64,000 nt of DNA from Leucobacter sp. OLIS6 (GCF_002752355.1 NZ_MRAV01000008.1:1-64000); one strand, 5' to 3'. Counted from the stretch's first letter, positions 27,223 through 35,877 are shown. The notes: generated by a model not told the origin, from the letters alone. Numbers and translations are program-made.

Positions 27223-28896
27223 CTAGGCCGCGCTGTCCGGAGATTCTCGTGTGAGCGAGTCGAGCACTACCCTGCGGTCGTAGAGGCAAATGGCTCGGCG
27301 CAAGAGCGCCATGTTGTTCTGAGATGTCGTCTCTGGACTCTCGTATAGCTCGACCAGAGCCTCACGGAGATCGGCTGCGCTGTAGTCGTCCGGATCGAGC
27401 AGAACCAGGCACTCGAGCTTGAAGTACATCGGGTAGTCAGAGTCGAGCACCTCGCGCGGGGTCTTCAGGACACCGCTCACCTCGCGGTCAAAGCGAGCCT
27501 TGTTCTGAGCGGACGCCGACACCCGACGCTCGGCCAGTTTGCGAACTACATCAGGGAGCTCCGCGAAATCGATGCTCCTGTCCGGTGCGATGCGCCCCAG
27601 CTCGTGCAAGTACTTGTGAACGGGCAGATATGAGGTATGTCCCGGGCGGATGCCATCGGGGATGCCCGAGGTCAAGAGGTTTCCAGCATCAAACCCCCTC
27701 TTTCGAATGCCAAGTACATCGCGCTCCACGTCCTCCCTACGCAAGGAGCGACCGATGGTCGAGAGGTTCTGTAAGTCCTTCTCCGAGAACGCACCGACTC
27801 CGAAGACCACGCGGTATTCGTCCGCCTCGTCGGCATCGATCGGGATCGCACGCACAACCTCGCGGTTCTGCGAAGGTTCCGGGTGGGTGACGAGGTCGAA
27901 GACGTGCTTGCGCAGTTCTCGCAGGATGGCTGCGGGGAAGGGGCGTTCCAGGTGCGAGAGGACTTCCCATAGCCACTTGAAGCTGTGGGTCTCGATCCGC
28001 GTGATTGGAAACCGGAACCCGCCGCGCTCGATGCTGGTCTGCTCGACCACGGTCTGGAAGCCGGTGTCCTCGTTCCATTCGACGAAGTAGATCCGTCGGC
28101 CGAGCTCGCCGAGACGGTCCGGGCCGACGGCAGTTGCAATATTGTCCAGGATCTCGTTCAGGTACTCGTCGCTGAGGCTGTACCCGACGAAGATCACCGG
28201 GTGCTCGGCGAAAATGGTCAGGAGCTTTGCCGCGAGGTAGTGGTTTCGGTTTGAGAACCGTTCGTAGTCGCCCTTGGTGAGGATCAGCGACAACGGCTGC
28301 GTCGCTGCGCCATGGATCTTGTACGTCTCCGCGATAAACTGCGCATCGCTCATCATCAGCTCGTCCTGGCCGACATAGGCCTGGAAATTCGAAAAGAGCT
28401 GATCGGTCAGCGAGTCGTAGTTGGTGGTGATCACGCCATCGACCACGGCCGTGCGAAGATGAACGATCTCCTCCGCGAGCGCCACATCATCGACTCCGGG
28501 CACTCCATCGACAAGCGCGTCATTCGCGCGGATGTAGGCGGCGATCGCGACTTTCAGTCCGCCCTCGTCGTCTCTGACGATCTCTGCGTTCTCCTCGCGC
28601 TGCAACGTATAAGCCGGATCCTTCCACCAATGCTCGTGGAAGGCGCGTGCGATACTCGTCGCCGCTGAAGGAAGATCGCCGTTGGCTGACGCGAGATGGT
28701 AATTGAAATCCACGCCCGCTTCTGAAGCGAAGTGCCGCAGTAGCCCGACCCAGTCCGGAAGACCGAGGTATCTGCGTGATATGCCACTGCCCATGAACAG
28801 GTACGGCAACGCGCCGTGAGATACGAGCGATTCTCGTAGCCCCGCTGACGCCGTGTCCTCGATCGTCTGGCGGTCGTCGGTGAGGCCTGAAGTCAT
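27223..28896 (-). CDS. SIR2-family protein (defence NADase-like)
   Basis: A 557-residue protein. Residues ~25-290 form a SIR2_2-type domain: GSGIS at 36-40 (NAD-binding loop), TTNYD at 157-161, KIHG with His195, and VIFVGYSLSD at ~234-243. These Asn and His residues are the catalytic pair in bacterial SIR2 NADases. Residues ~300-557 are a helical region of unknown kind, probably sensing or oligomerisation. Proteins of this build in Thoeris, DSR and SIR2-HerA systems deplete NAD+ during phage infection; that role is inferred from domain and island context. TACAAT (28905-28910) is a good -10 only 8 nt before the ATG. Confidence 0.8.
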   Translation of the reverse strand: MTSGLTDDRQTIEDTASAGLRESLVSHGALPYLFMGSGISRRYLGLPDWVGLLRHFASEAGVDFNYHLASANGDLPSAATSIARAFHEHWWKDPAYTLQREENAEIVRDDEGGLKVAIAAYIRANDALVDGVPGVDDVALAEEIVHLRTAVVDGVITTNYDSLTDQLFSNFQAYVGQDELMMSDAQFIAETYKIHGAATQPLSLILTKGDYERFSNRNHYLAAKLLTIFAEHPVIFVGYSLSDEYLNEILDNIATAVGPDRLGELGRRIYFVEWNEDTGFQTVVEQTSIERGGFRFPITRIETHSFKWLWEVLSHLERPFPAAILRELRKHVFDLVTHPEPSQNREVVRAIPIDADEADEYRVVFGVGAFSEKDLQNLSTIGRSLRREDVERDVLGIRKRGFDAGNLLTSGIPDGIRPGHTSYLPVHKYLHELGRIAPDRSIDFAELPDVVRKLAERRVSASAQNKARFDREVSGVLKTPREVLDSDYPMYFKLECLVLLDPDDYSAADLREALVELYESPETTSQNNMALLRRAICLYDRRVVLDSLTRESPDSAA

Positions 28897-29232
28897 GCCT
28901 CAAAATTGTAGATGAGCCCTCTGGCAATCGAACGCTGCACGAGCGCTGACGCCGCCTTCCGGACGGCGGTGATGTATCTCGACTCGGTCATCGGCACCGT
29001 CCTGCTCAGCGCCGGACCCCCTCGAGAGTGGTCTGATGGTTCGGCGCTCAGGCCATCGCTGTGCGCTGGGCGTGCTCGCTGCAGCAGGGGGTCGCCCCGT
29101 GATTGTGGCGCTCTGTCCCTGCATTAGCCGGCGCGGCCGAGGGATGATTGCAGAGCACAGCGCGGCAAGAACGATGGCCACCCTCATGGGCTCAGATCGA
29201 TCGAGGTATGCCTGCAAGGGCTCACGGACGCT

Positions 29233-29252
29233 GTGCCCGCAGAAGTGCCCGT
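29233..29252. repeat. Candidate integrase arm sites, right
   Basis: GTGCCCGC (29233-29240) and GTGCCCGT (29245-29252) are 12 nt apart, as in the pair at the left end of the island. Confidence 0.45.
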
Positions 29253-29372
29253 TAAGTCTGGGATGGGACCGGAAACGCCGGGAACTGGCAGGATCCGCGA
29301 TCGCCCGCGATCCTTACTCTCGTATGGCATCTACGGGTATTGGGTGTGTGTGACGTAGATCACGTCGATGGC

Positions 29373-29409
29373 TCAAGCGGTCGCAGGTTCAAATCCTGTC
29401 AGCCCGACC
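29373..29409 (+). repeat. attR: duplicated tRNA-Pro 3' end, right island boundary
   Basis: It matches 20042-20078 at 36 of 37 positions, ending at ACC. Only the 3' part of the tRNA is present, so it is not a functional tRNA gene. The perfect hairpin right after it (29408-29449) is the tRNA's former terminator. Confidence 0.85.
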
Positions 29410-29449
29410 GAAAGCCCTGGCGAGAACGAGTTCTCGCCAGGGCTTTCGG
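29408..29449 (+). terminator. Original tRNA-Pro terminator, now separated by the island
   Basis: A perfect 20-bp inverted repeat (29408-29427 with 29430-29449; core GCCCTGGCGAGAAC) sits directly against attR. Before integration it would have followed tRNA-Pro. Confidence 0.75.
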
Positions 29450-29474
29450 TCGTTGCCTGGGACCGATCCGCGCT

Positions 29475-30497
29475 TCACGCGCGAGCCAACACATTCAGCA
29501 CCCGCACCAACCCAACCTCGGTCTGTGGCGCGAACCGGAACCCGCCCTCACTGGCGACGATCCCGCCGGCCGCGATCTGCGCGTCCCACCAGTCCTCCAC
29601 GAAGCCGGGCGCCCATCCGCCGGTGGTGAAGCCGTAGGGCTGGCCCGTGTACGAAGACGGAATCATCATCGCGTAGCAGGGATGCTCGTAGCTGCGATTC
29701 GCCGGGTCCTCGTACAGGAAGTCCTCCCGTGAGCGAGCCGTCGTCAGGGCCGAGTACAGCAGAAACATGGTCGCGTACATGAGATGCGAGTCCGCGTCCG
29801 CGTGCAGGGCGAAGAAGTCCTTCTCGCGCACGATCCGCCTGCCGATCGCGCGGATGCTCGCCTCGCCATCATCGAGCACCGGGTCGAGCGCCGCCAGGCC
29901 GCGCAGCACGATGGGGGAGAAGGATCCCTCCTCGACCGTCTCGAACTCCTCGGCGAGCGCCTCTTCGGGATCCTCCGCGAAGACCTCTTCCGGCACCAAA
30001 CCGCGAATGAACGTCGCGAAGTCCGGCGCGAGGAACGAAACGCGATAGTCGTCCTCCTGATCCACGATCACGACCGCAGGCTCGCCCTGCGGGCCGCACT
30101 CCCGATAGTCGAGCATGAACTCGCTGTGCCCCGCGGTCGGAGTGTCGGCGAAGCACACGCCGATCTCGGGATACCCCCACTCGGACTGCATGAACGGCGA
30201 CCCGAGATCACCGAGCAGCGACCACGTCGCGGTACGACCGATCGCGTACAGCCCGGTCACGGCCACGTGATCCTCCGCCCAGACGTGCACGCCCTCCGTG
30301 GGGAAGCAGTTGCGGCGGAGCGTTCCGCCGTTCCGCGTGCGGCACAGCTCCACGTACGCGGCGGGCAGCCGGTACCCGAGCTCCGCCTCGACCTCGGCGA
30401 CGAGCTCGTCGCTCGGCGCGGGCTCCGTATACTTCTCGCGCCCGTACGCGGAATCGTCGAACAGATCGGCAAGTTCGCCCGCGCTGAAGATCGTCAT
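29475..30497 (-). CDS. SMI1/KNR4 (SUKH)-family protein
   Basis: A 340-residue protein. The N-terminal ~170 residues follow the SUKH pattern: PSDELVAEVEAELGYRLPAAYVELCRTRNGG near the start, then the strand GVHVWAEDH and the later FLAPDFATFIRGLV. SUKH proteins are often immunity proteins for contact-dependent toxins, but many act elsewhere. The C-terminal ~150 residues (DFFALHADADSHLMYATMFLLYSALTT) are a separate helical region of unknown type. The ATG at 30497 is preceded by CAGACT 7 nt upstream, so it may be leaderless. It lies just outside the island. Confidence 0.7.
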   Translation of the reverse strand: MTIFSAGELADLFDDSAYGREKYTEPAPSDELVAEVEAELGYRLPAAYVELCRTRNGGTLRRNCFPTEGVHVWAEDHVAVTGLYAIGRTATWSLLGDLGSPFMQSEWGYPEIGVCFADTPTAGHSEFMLDYRECGPQGEPAVVIVDQEDDYRVSFLAPDFATFIRGLVPEEVFAEDPEEALAEEFETVEEGSFSPIVLRGLAALDPVLDDGEASIRAIGRRIVREKDFFALHADADSHLMYATMFLLYSALTTARSREDFLYEDPANRSYEHPCYAMMIPSSYTGQPYGFTTGGWAPGFVEDWWDAQIAAGGIVASEGGFRFAPQTEVGLVRVLNVLARA

Positions 30498-30539
30498 GCC
30501 CGGCAGTCTGCCACGGCCGAGCGAGCAGGCGCGGCCCCG

Positions 30540-31472
30540 CTAGAAGCGGGCCGCATCCCGCACGCCGTCGGCGTCCCGCCCGCCGTCGGCATCCCGCACA
30601 CCGGTGTCCTCCGTCGCGGCCCAGGCCGCGAGGAGCTGGAGGCGTTCGGCGGTGGGCGAGTGCGGCTCGGCGACGTACGCCGAGAGCCGGAGGCCGGGTG
30701 CGGATTCGAGCGCGAGCTCCTCGAACCCGAGAGTGAGCTCGCCGACGCCGTGGTGGCGCAGCACCTTCGCCCCGCTGCGGTGGATCCCGACGTCGTGCGC
30801 CGCCCAGCGGGCGCTGAACTCGGGGCTGCGAGTGCTGAGCTCGCCGATGAGCCGGGTCAGTTCGGCATCGTGGGGCGTGGCGCCGGCCTGGGTGCGCAGG
30901 ATCCGCACGCTGGTCGCGGCCGCGTCGTCCAGGTCCGCGTAGAAGTCCTCGGCGCCGGGGTCCAGGAAGATGAAGGCCGCGATGTTGGGCGGCGACGCGG
31001 CCGAACGCCGCGTCGGGCTGGTGCGCACCACGTCGAACAGCGCTCGACCGAGGGCGTTCGCCGCGACGAGGTCGAGCCTCCGGTTGATCGCGATCACCGG
31101 CATCGCGGCCATCGAATCGATGAGCAGCTGGACCTGCTGCGACACGGGTGCGGACGCTCGGCGCTGTCGCGGGGCGCGGCTCGGGCGCCGGGCGGTGCGC
31201 GCCAGATCGTAGAGATACGCCCGCTCGTCCTCGTCGAACTGCAGCGCCCGGGCGATGGCGTCGAGGATCTCATCGGAGACGCCGCTGAGGTCGCCCTTCT
31301 CGATGCGGGTGTAGTAGTCGACGGAGACTCCCGACAGGATCGCGACCTCCTCCCGGCGCAGCCCGGGGACGCGACGCACGCCGCTGCCGCGGGGGAGCCC
31401 CGCGAGGTCGGGGGTGATCTTCGCACGGCGGGTCGCCAGGAAGTCCCGTACGCGCTCGTCCTTCAGTGCCAT
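30540..31472 (-). CDS. XRE-family regulator with MmyB-like ligand domain
   Basis: A 310-residue regulator. The N-terminal HTH reads RRVPGLRREEVAILSGVSVDYYTRIEKGD (~residues 33-61), which is typical of MmyB-type proteins. A PAS-like ligand-binding domain follows (PVIAINRRLDLVAANALGRALF at ~125-146). The last ~25 residues are a degenerate repeat (VRDADGGRDADGVRDA), encoded by a short direct DNA repeat. It is divergent from the hydrolase at 31669; two matching palindromes lie between them, so it probably controls that gene and the DUF2255 gene behind it. Confidence 0.85.
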   Translation of the reverse strand: MALKDERVRDFLATRRAKITPDLAGLPRGSGVRRVPGLRREEVAILSGVSVDYYTRIEKGDLSGVSDEILDAIARALQFDEDERAYLYDLARTARRPSRAPRQRRASAPVSQQVQLLIDSMAAMPVIAINRRLDLVAANALGRALFDVVRTSPTRRSAASPPNIAAFIFLDPGAEDFYADLDDAAATSVRILRTQAGATPHDAELTRLIGELSTRSPEFSARWAAHDVGIHRSGAKVLRHHGVGELTLGFEELALESAPGLRLSAYVAEPHSPTAERLQLLAAWAATEDTGVRDADGGRDADGVRDAARF

Positions 31473-31507
31473 GCCTCAACGGTAGAGGCGTTCCGCCGCA
31501 CGAGCCA

Positions 31508-31559
31508 GGTTCTGGGAGAACCCGGCACGGGCCCGTTCGAAGGGGGTTCCAACGGAACC
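31508..31559. promoter_or_regulatory. Twin operators GGTTCY-N3-RGAACC
   Basis: Two 15-bp palindromes, GGTTCTGGGAGAACC (31508-31522) and GGTTCCAACGGAACC (31545-31559), are 37 bp apart centre to centre in the region between the MmyB-type regulator and the hydrolase. They are the natural candidates for the regulator's binding sites. Confidence 0.65.
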
Positions 31560-31668
31560 TTCTTCGTCGGGGTGAGCCGTTCGACGATGGTGCTGCACCC
31601 GGCAGCAGGGCCCGCAGGAAGCGGGCCGGATCGCACCTTCGCGACTGCCGCCGCGACCGAGGAGAATC

Positions 31669-32583
31669 ATGACCGAGCGCATCGAGATCCAGACCCGCAA
31701 CGGCACCGGCACCACCCTGGCGGCCGTGGTCCACTTCCCGCCGGTGTTCGACGCCACCCGCAGCTTCCCGGCGATCGTCGTCTCCCACCCGGGCGGCGGC
31801 GTCAAGGAGCAGACCGCCGGACTGTACGCGGGCAAGCTGGCCGAGGCCGGCTTCATCACCGTCGCCTACGACGCATCGTTCCAGGGCGAGAGCACGGGCG
31901 AGCCGCGCCAGCTGGAGAACCCTTACATCCGCACCGAGGACGTCAGCGCGGTGGTCGACTACCTGACCACCCTCGACTCCGTCGACAGTAGCCGCATCGG
32001 CGCCATGGGCATCTGCGCGGGCGCCGGCTACACCGCGAATGCGGCGATCAACGATCCCCGGATCCAGGCGATCGGCGGCGTCAGCCTCGTGAACATCGGC
32101 CAGATGTTCCGCAACGGCTGGACGAACGACGTTCGGGACGCGGACGCCGCCCCGCTGCTGCAGATGGGTGCGGACGCTCGCACGAGCGATGCCGCGGGCG
32201 GCGACAACCCGTTCCCGCTGGCTCCGATGCGCGAGGAGGATGCCCCGAACGAGGAGCTCCGCCAGGCGTGGGAGTACTACCACACGCCGCGCTGCGAGCA
32301 CCCGAACGCCCCCGGCTTCATGACCACGCGCAGCCTGTCGCAGATCGCCTCCTACGACGCGTTCCACAAGGCCGAGGCGTTCCTCACCCAGCCGCTGCTG
32401 CTCATCGCGGGCAGCGAGGCCGGATCCAAGTGGATGAGTGACGATCTGTTCGAGCGCGCGGCGAGCACCGACAAGTCCTTCCACATCGTCGAGGGCGCGA
32501 ACCACATGGACCTCTACGACGGCGAGCGCGAGGTGGCCGAAGCGGTCGCCGAGCTGGTCCCGTTCTTCGCCGACAAGCTCTAG
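31669..32583 (+). CDS. Alpha/beta hydrolase, dienelactone-hydrolase-like
   Basis: A 304-residue hydrolase. The nucleophile elbow is GICAGAG (~residues 122-128), so the nucleophile is Cys as in dienelactone hydrolases, not Ser. Upstream, VSHPGGGVKEQTAGLYAGKLAEAG forms the oxyanion region, and GANHMDLYD carries the catalytic His. Similar proteins (YcjY-like) are often near MmyB regulators. GAGGAG lies 4 nt before the ATG. A DUF2255 gene follows 35 nt later, probably in the same transcript. The substrate is unknown. Confidence 0.8.
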   Translation: MTERIEIQTRNGTGTTLAAVVHFPPVFDATRSFPAIVVSHPGGGVKEQTAGLYAGKLAEAGFITVAYDASFQGESTGEPRQLENPYIRTEDVSAVVDYLTTLDSVDSSRIGAMGICAGAGYTANAAINDPRIQAIGGVSLVNIGQMFRNGWTNDVRDADAAPLLQMGADARTSDAAGGDNPFPLAPMREEDAPNEELRQAWEYYHTPRCEHPNAPGFMTTRSLSQIASYDAFHKAEAFLTQPLLLIAGSEAGSKWMSDDLFERAASTDKSFHIVEGANHMDLYDGEREVAEAVAELVPFFADKL

Positions 32584-32618
32584 ACTCCACACACCGCACC
32601 ATCGAGAGGAACACGAAC

Positions 32619-32999
32619 ATGGCTTCCTGGACCGCGGACGAACTCGCCCGCATCAACGCCGAGACCTACTTCACCGTCGGGGCGACGCTGTCCGACGGCA
32701 CCACTCCCAAGACCGTGGACATCTGGTCGGTGCCGGTCGGGGACCGGATCTTCATCCGCTCCTACAACGGGACCGCTGGCAAGTGGTACGGCCCGGCGCT
32801 GGCGAGCGGGCGCGGACGGATCAGCGCCGGCGGCGTCGAGAAGACCGTGCGCTTCGTGGCCGTACCGACCGACGACGAAGCGACGAACCAGGCCGTCGAC
32901 GCCTCGTTCCGGACGAAGTACGCCGGGAGCCCCTACGCGATCACGATGTCGGAGGCCCCGGTACGCACCAACACGCTCGAGGTGATCCCCGAGGACTGA
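32619..32999 (+). CDS. DUF2255-family protein
   Basis: A 126-residue protein of the DUF2255 family, recognised from WTADELARINAETYFTV at the N-terminus, IWSVPVGDRIFIRSYNG and KWYGPAL in the middle, and the closing STLEVIPED-like TNTLEVIPED. The family resembles flavin/deazaflavin-binding split barrels (nitroreductase-like) but its function is not established. AGAGGA stands ~10 nt before the ATG. It probably forms an operon with the upstream hydrolase. Confidence 0.8.
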   Translation: MASWTADELARINAETYFTVGATLSDGTTPKTVDIWSVPVGDRIFIRSYNGTAGKWYGPALASGRGRISAGGVEKTVRFVAVPTDDEATNQAVDASFRTKYAGSPYAITMSEAPVRTNTLEVIPED

Positions 33000-33021
33000 A
33001 CCGCCGAACCTCAGACGAACC

Positions 33022-33056
33022 CCGGTCCCGGAGCGCCGCGAGCGCTCCGGGACCGG
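33022..33056. terminator. Perfect GC hairpin between DUF2255 and LtrA genes
   Basis: CCGGTCCCGGAGCGC (33022-33036) pairs fully with 33042-33056 around loop CGCGA. It has no T tract and ends 19 nt before the LtrA start, so it may end the upstream transcript or affect LtrA translation. Confidence 0.55.
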
Positions 33057-33075
33057 CCGGAGAAAGGGCCCGCCC

Positions 33076-34284
33076 ATGACTTCGCTCTCGCCTTCGCGCC
33101 TCATCCCGATGCGTCCCCGCGACCCCGGGGAGGACGGGCGCGCCGCCTCCACACTGGAGCTGTTCTTCGACCTCGTCTTCGTCGTGGCGGTGAGCATCGC
33201 GTCGGTGCAGCTGCACCACGCACTCACCGCGGGGCACGTGGTGGACGGCATCGTCGACTACGCGATCGTGTTCTTCGGGATCTGGTGGGCCTGGATGAAC
33301 TTCACCTGGTTCGCCACGTCGTTCGCCACGGACGACTGGCTTTATCGGGTGCTGACCATCGTGCAGATGGGCGGCGTGCTCGTGCTCGCCGCCGGGATCG
33401 GGCCCGCGTTCGAATCGCACGACTTCTCGGTGCTGATCTACGCCTATGTCGTGATGCGCCTGGCGCTCGTCGCGCAGTGGTTGCGCGCGTCGCGCTCGGC
33501 CGGGGCCGCGCGCAGCGCGACCCTGATCTACGCGGGAGGGATCGCCCTCGTGCAGGCGCTCTGGCTGGGGTCGCTGCTGCTGCCGGCCTCGGCGTTCCCG
33601 TATGCGCTCGTCGTGCTGATCGCGGCGGAGCTCGCGGTGCCGATCATCGCCGAACGCACGGGCGCGACGCCCTGGCATCCGCACCACATCACGGAGCGCT
33701 ACGGGCTTTTCACCCTGATCGTGCTGGGCGAGAGCCTGCTCGGCTCGGCGAACGCGATCATCGAGGCGCTCAAGGATTCGGAGGAGCTCGGCCCGCTGAT
33801 CTCCATCGCGGTTCTCGTGCTGATCGCGACCGCCGCCCTGTGGTGGATCTACTTCTGGCCCCCGCACCACCACGCGATCAGCAGCTTCTCGCGGTCGCTG
33901 GCCTACGGGTACGGCCACTACTTCATCTTCGCGGCCGCGGGCGCGTTCTCGGCGGGCGTCGAGGTCGAGATCGACGTCCTGACCGGGCACAGCGAGCTCC
34001 GGCAGCCCTGGGCCTCTTTCGCGTTCACGGTGCCGCTCGCCGTCTTCATCATCGGTATCTGGCTGCTCGCGATCCGGCCGCAGGCGGACCGCGTGGTCAA
34101 CACCGTCGTGCCGATCGCAGGGATCCTGGTGCTCATCGATCCGCTCATCCCGGTTCCGTTCGCGCTCACCACGGTGATCCTCGTGCTCACGGTCGTGGTG
34201 CTCGTCTGGCGGCGGCCGGTCGACGCCGCGCCGGGGGAGGGGGAGCAGGAACGGGAGCGGACACCGGGGAGCTCCACTGCGTAG
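33076..34284 (+). CDS. Low temperature requirement protein A (LtrA) family
   Basis: A 402-residue protein with about 10-12 membrane helices. The family start is clear: ELFFDLVFVVAVSIASVQL (~residues 27-45), followed by WWAWMNFTWFATSF, and later HITERYGLFTLIVLGESLLG (~215-234). LtrA was named for cold growth in Listeria, but its activity is unknown. The N-terminus is cytoplasmic with RPRDPGEDGR just before helix 1. GGAGAAAGGG lies upstream of the ATG. The last ~25 residues are charged and tail-like. Confidence 0.88.
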   Translation: MTSLSPSRLIPMRPRDPGEDGRAASTLELFFDLVFVVAVSIASVQLHHALTAGHVVDGIVDYAIVFFGIWWAWMNFTWFATSFATDDWLYRVLTIVQMGGVLVLAAGIGPAFESHDFSVLIYAYVVMRLALVAQWLRASRSAGAARSATLIYAGGIALVQALWLGSLLLPASAFPYALVVLIAAELAVPIIAERTGATPWHPHHITERYGLFTLIVLGESLLGSANAIIEALKDSEELGPLISIAVLVLIATAALWWIYFWPPHHHAISSFSRSLAYGYGHYFIFAAAGAFSAGVEVEIDVLTGHSELRQPWASFAFTVPLAVFIIGIWLLAIRPQADRVVNTVVPIAGILVLIDPLIPVPFALTTVILVLTVVVLVWRRPVDAAPGEGEQERERTPGSSTA

Positions 34285-34324
34285 AGTCGAACCGACGCCC
34301 CGCCGAACCCCGAGGAGGACGCCC

Positions 34325-35383
34325 GTGGCCAAGCGCAAGACCCTGCCGAAGGACTTCGACGAGCAGCTGCGCTCGTCCCCGCTCGACGATGTGAAGGCCG
34401 TCTTCGACAAGACCCTGCTCGATGCGCGCGGCGGCTACGGCAAGCACACCGCGATCGGCTTCGTCGACTGCCCCGACGGGCTGATCCTCTGGCTCGCGGA
34501 GCAGGGCCTCGACGTCGACGCGGCCGACACCTACGACCGTTCGCCGCTGTGGGAGCGGGCCTCGCTCGGGCGCGACGCGCAGATCCCGCTGCTGCTGTCG
34601 CTCGGTGCCGACCTCGAACGACCCGACCGCTACGGCGATACGCCGCTGCACGCGGCCGCGGGGAATCAGCGCGCGGCGACGGTCCGGATGCTGCTCGCGC
34701 ACGGTGCGGATCCGCGCCGCCTCAACGAGAACGACGAGGATCCGCTGCTCAACGGGCTCCACCGCACGCAGAACATCGGGATCCCGGCGATGGCCGAGAT
34801 AGCGCGCCTGCTGCTCGACGCTGGAGCGGAAGCGAACGACGAGGCTCGCGCGCAGGTCACGCGAATCGGTACGGGGTTCGAGTTCCATCGCGCGGGGTTC
34901 AACCGCGACTTCCTCGCCGAGACCGACGCCGGGCTCACCGCGCTGTACGAGCTCCTCGGTGTCGAACCGGTGCCGCGGCGCGCGATGCACGACGGTGTCT
35001 CGCCGATCACCGTCCCTGCGGGGGCCTGGCAGGATCAGCACCAGGCGATGTGGGAACTGCTGGTGCCGTCGAGCGGGCCCGCGCAGACCGCGCAGGGCGA
35101 AGCGGTTCGGATCACGGGGAGGATCGCCCGCGAGATCCTCGACAACGGCAGCCCGAACTGGGATCGGCAATTCAAGCGGATGCTCGCCGCCGTGCCCGAG
35201 CACCTCGCCACGGGGATCCCGCTCGAGGCGAGCGAAGCCGAGGAGGCACGTCGTCTCGCGCACGCGCTCCGCGGCGGGAACGACGACGGCGAACGGGTGG
35301 ATCGGCTGACCGAACTGGCGGTGTCGTGGGTGGCGCGGAACCCGGAGCCGATCCCGCTCGGCGTGGTCGGGTACGACCGGTGA
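34325..35383 (+). CDS. Ankyrin-repeat protein
   Basis: A 352-residue soluble protein with three to four ankyrin repeats at ~residues 50-185 (DRSPLWERASLGRDAQIPLLLSLGADLER and DTPLHAAAGNQRAATVRMLLAHGADPR are the clearest). The C-terminal half shows no known motif. The start is GTG with GAGGAGG 6 nt upstream, and TAGAGT (34282-34287) is a possible -10. Its stop overlaps the GTG of the next gene (GTGA). Ankyrin proteins bind partner proteins; small clusters of ankyrin and SUKH proteins often go with polymorphic toxin immunity, but no toxin is seen here. Confidence 0.8.
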   Translation: MAKRKTLPKDFDEQLRSSPLDDVKAVFDKTLLDARGGYGKHTAIGFVDCPDGLILWLAEQGLDVDAADTYDRSPLWERASLGRDAQIPLLLSLGADLERPDRYGDTPLHAAAGNQRAATVRMLLAHGADPRRLNENDEDPLLNGLHRTQNIGIPAMAEIARLLLDAGAEANDEARAQVTRIGTGFEFHRAGFNRDFLAETDAGLTALYELLGVEPVPRRAMHDGVSPITVPAGAWQDQHQAMWELLVPSSGPAQTAQGEAVRITGRIAREILDNGSPNWDRQFKRMLAAVPEHLATGIPLEASEAEEARRLAHALRGGNDDGERVDRLTELAVSWVARNPEPIPLGVVGYDR

Positions 35384-35805
35384 TCACCACGGGGCAGATC
35401 GCCGCTCGCTCCGAGAGGGATCGGCTGCCGCTCCTCACGCTCGAGGAGTTCTTCGACGGCAACGGGCGGGAGGACTCCTTCGCCCCGAACCGCTGGGGCT
35501 TCGGCAGGCCGCCGCTCGCCGAGATCGCCGAGCGCCTGCGTCAGCTGCGGGCCGATGTCGACGTCGCCTGGGTCCGCGTCGAACTGCATGCCGATACCGA
35601 GGTCGACGAGCCGGACGGCGCGGTCCTCGGCGAATCCATCGTCATCGGAACCACGGCACCCGCCGCCGAGCTGGAGGCGCGCCTCGACGTGGACTGGCTG
35701 CGCAGCGACGGCATCGTCGAATCCGATGATTCGTCGCTGGAAGACTTCTGCGAGGTGCCCGCCGTCGAGGGACACGAACGCATCGTGTTCCTGGTCTCGG
35801 ACTGA
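35380..35805 (+). CDS. Hypothetical protein coupled to the ankyrin gene
   Basis: A 141-residue acidic protein of unknown function. The GTG at 35380 overlaps the ankyrin stop codon as GTGA, so translation is coupled. Readable features: LLTLEEFFDGNGREDSFAPNRWGFGRPPLAEIAERLRQL near the start, then alternating strands VAWVRVELHADTEV and ESIVIGTTAPAAELEARLDVDWL. The pattern recalls small immunity-type proteins, but no family is certain. It probably acts with its ankyrin neighbour. Confidence 0.7.
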   Translation: MITTGQIAARSERDRLPLLTLEEFFDGNGREDSFAPNRWGFGRPPLAEIAERLRQLRADVDVAWVRVELHADTEVDEPDGAVLGESIVIGTTAPAAELEARLDVDWLRSDGIVESDDSSLEDFCEVPAVEGHERIVFLVSD

Positions 35806-35871
35806 CGCCGCCCGCGCTGAGGACTCCCGATCACGGTCTCGATCACGGCCCCGCAGCCCGCCGCGCTCGCC

Positions 35872-35877
35872 TACGCT
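35872..35877 (+). promoter_or_regulatory. -10 box (TACGCT) of a leaderless promoter
   Basis: TACGCT stands 6 nt before the ATG at 35884 with no ribosome binding site. Confidence 0.55.

Larger units (their letters stand above)
28897..29474. other. Right end of the island, no gene
   Basis: These ~580 nt hold the SIR2 promoter, the paired GTGCCCG motifs at 29233-29252, attR (29373-29409) and the original tRNA terminator (29408-29449). Short open frames occur on both strands but none has a start signal or recognisable motif. Confidence 0.6.

Noticed and set aside
29373-29409. Second tRNA-Pro gene
   Set aside because: Only the 3' half of the tRNA is present; there is no 5' acceptor strand or D arm upstream. 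It is the right attachment site.
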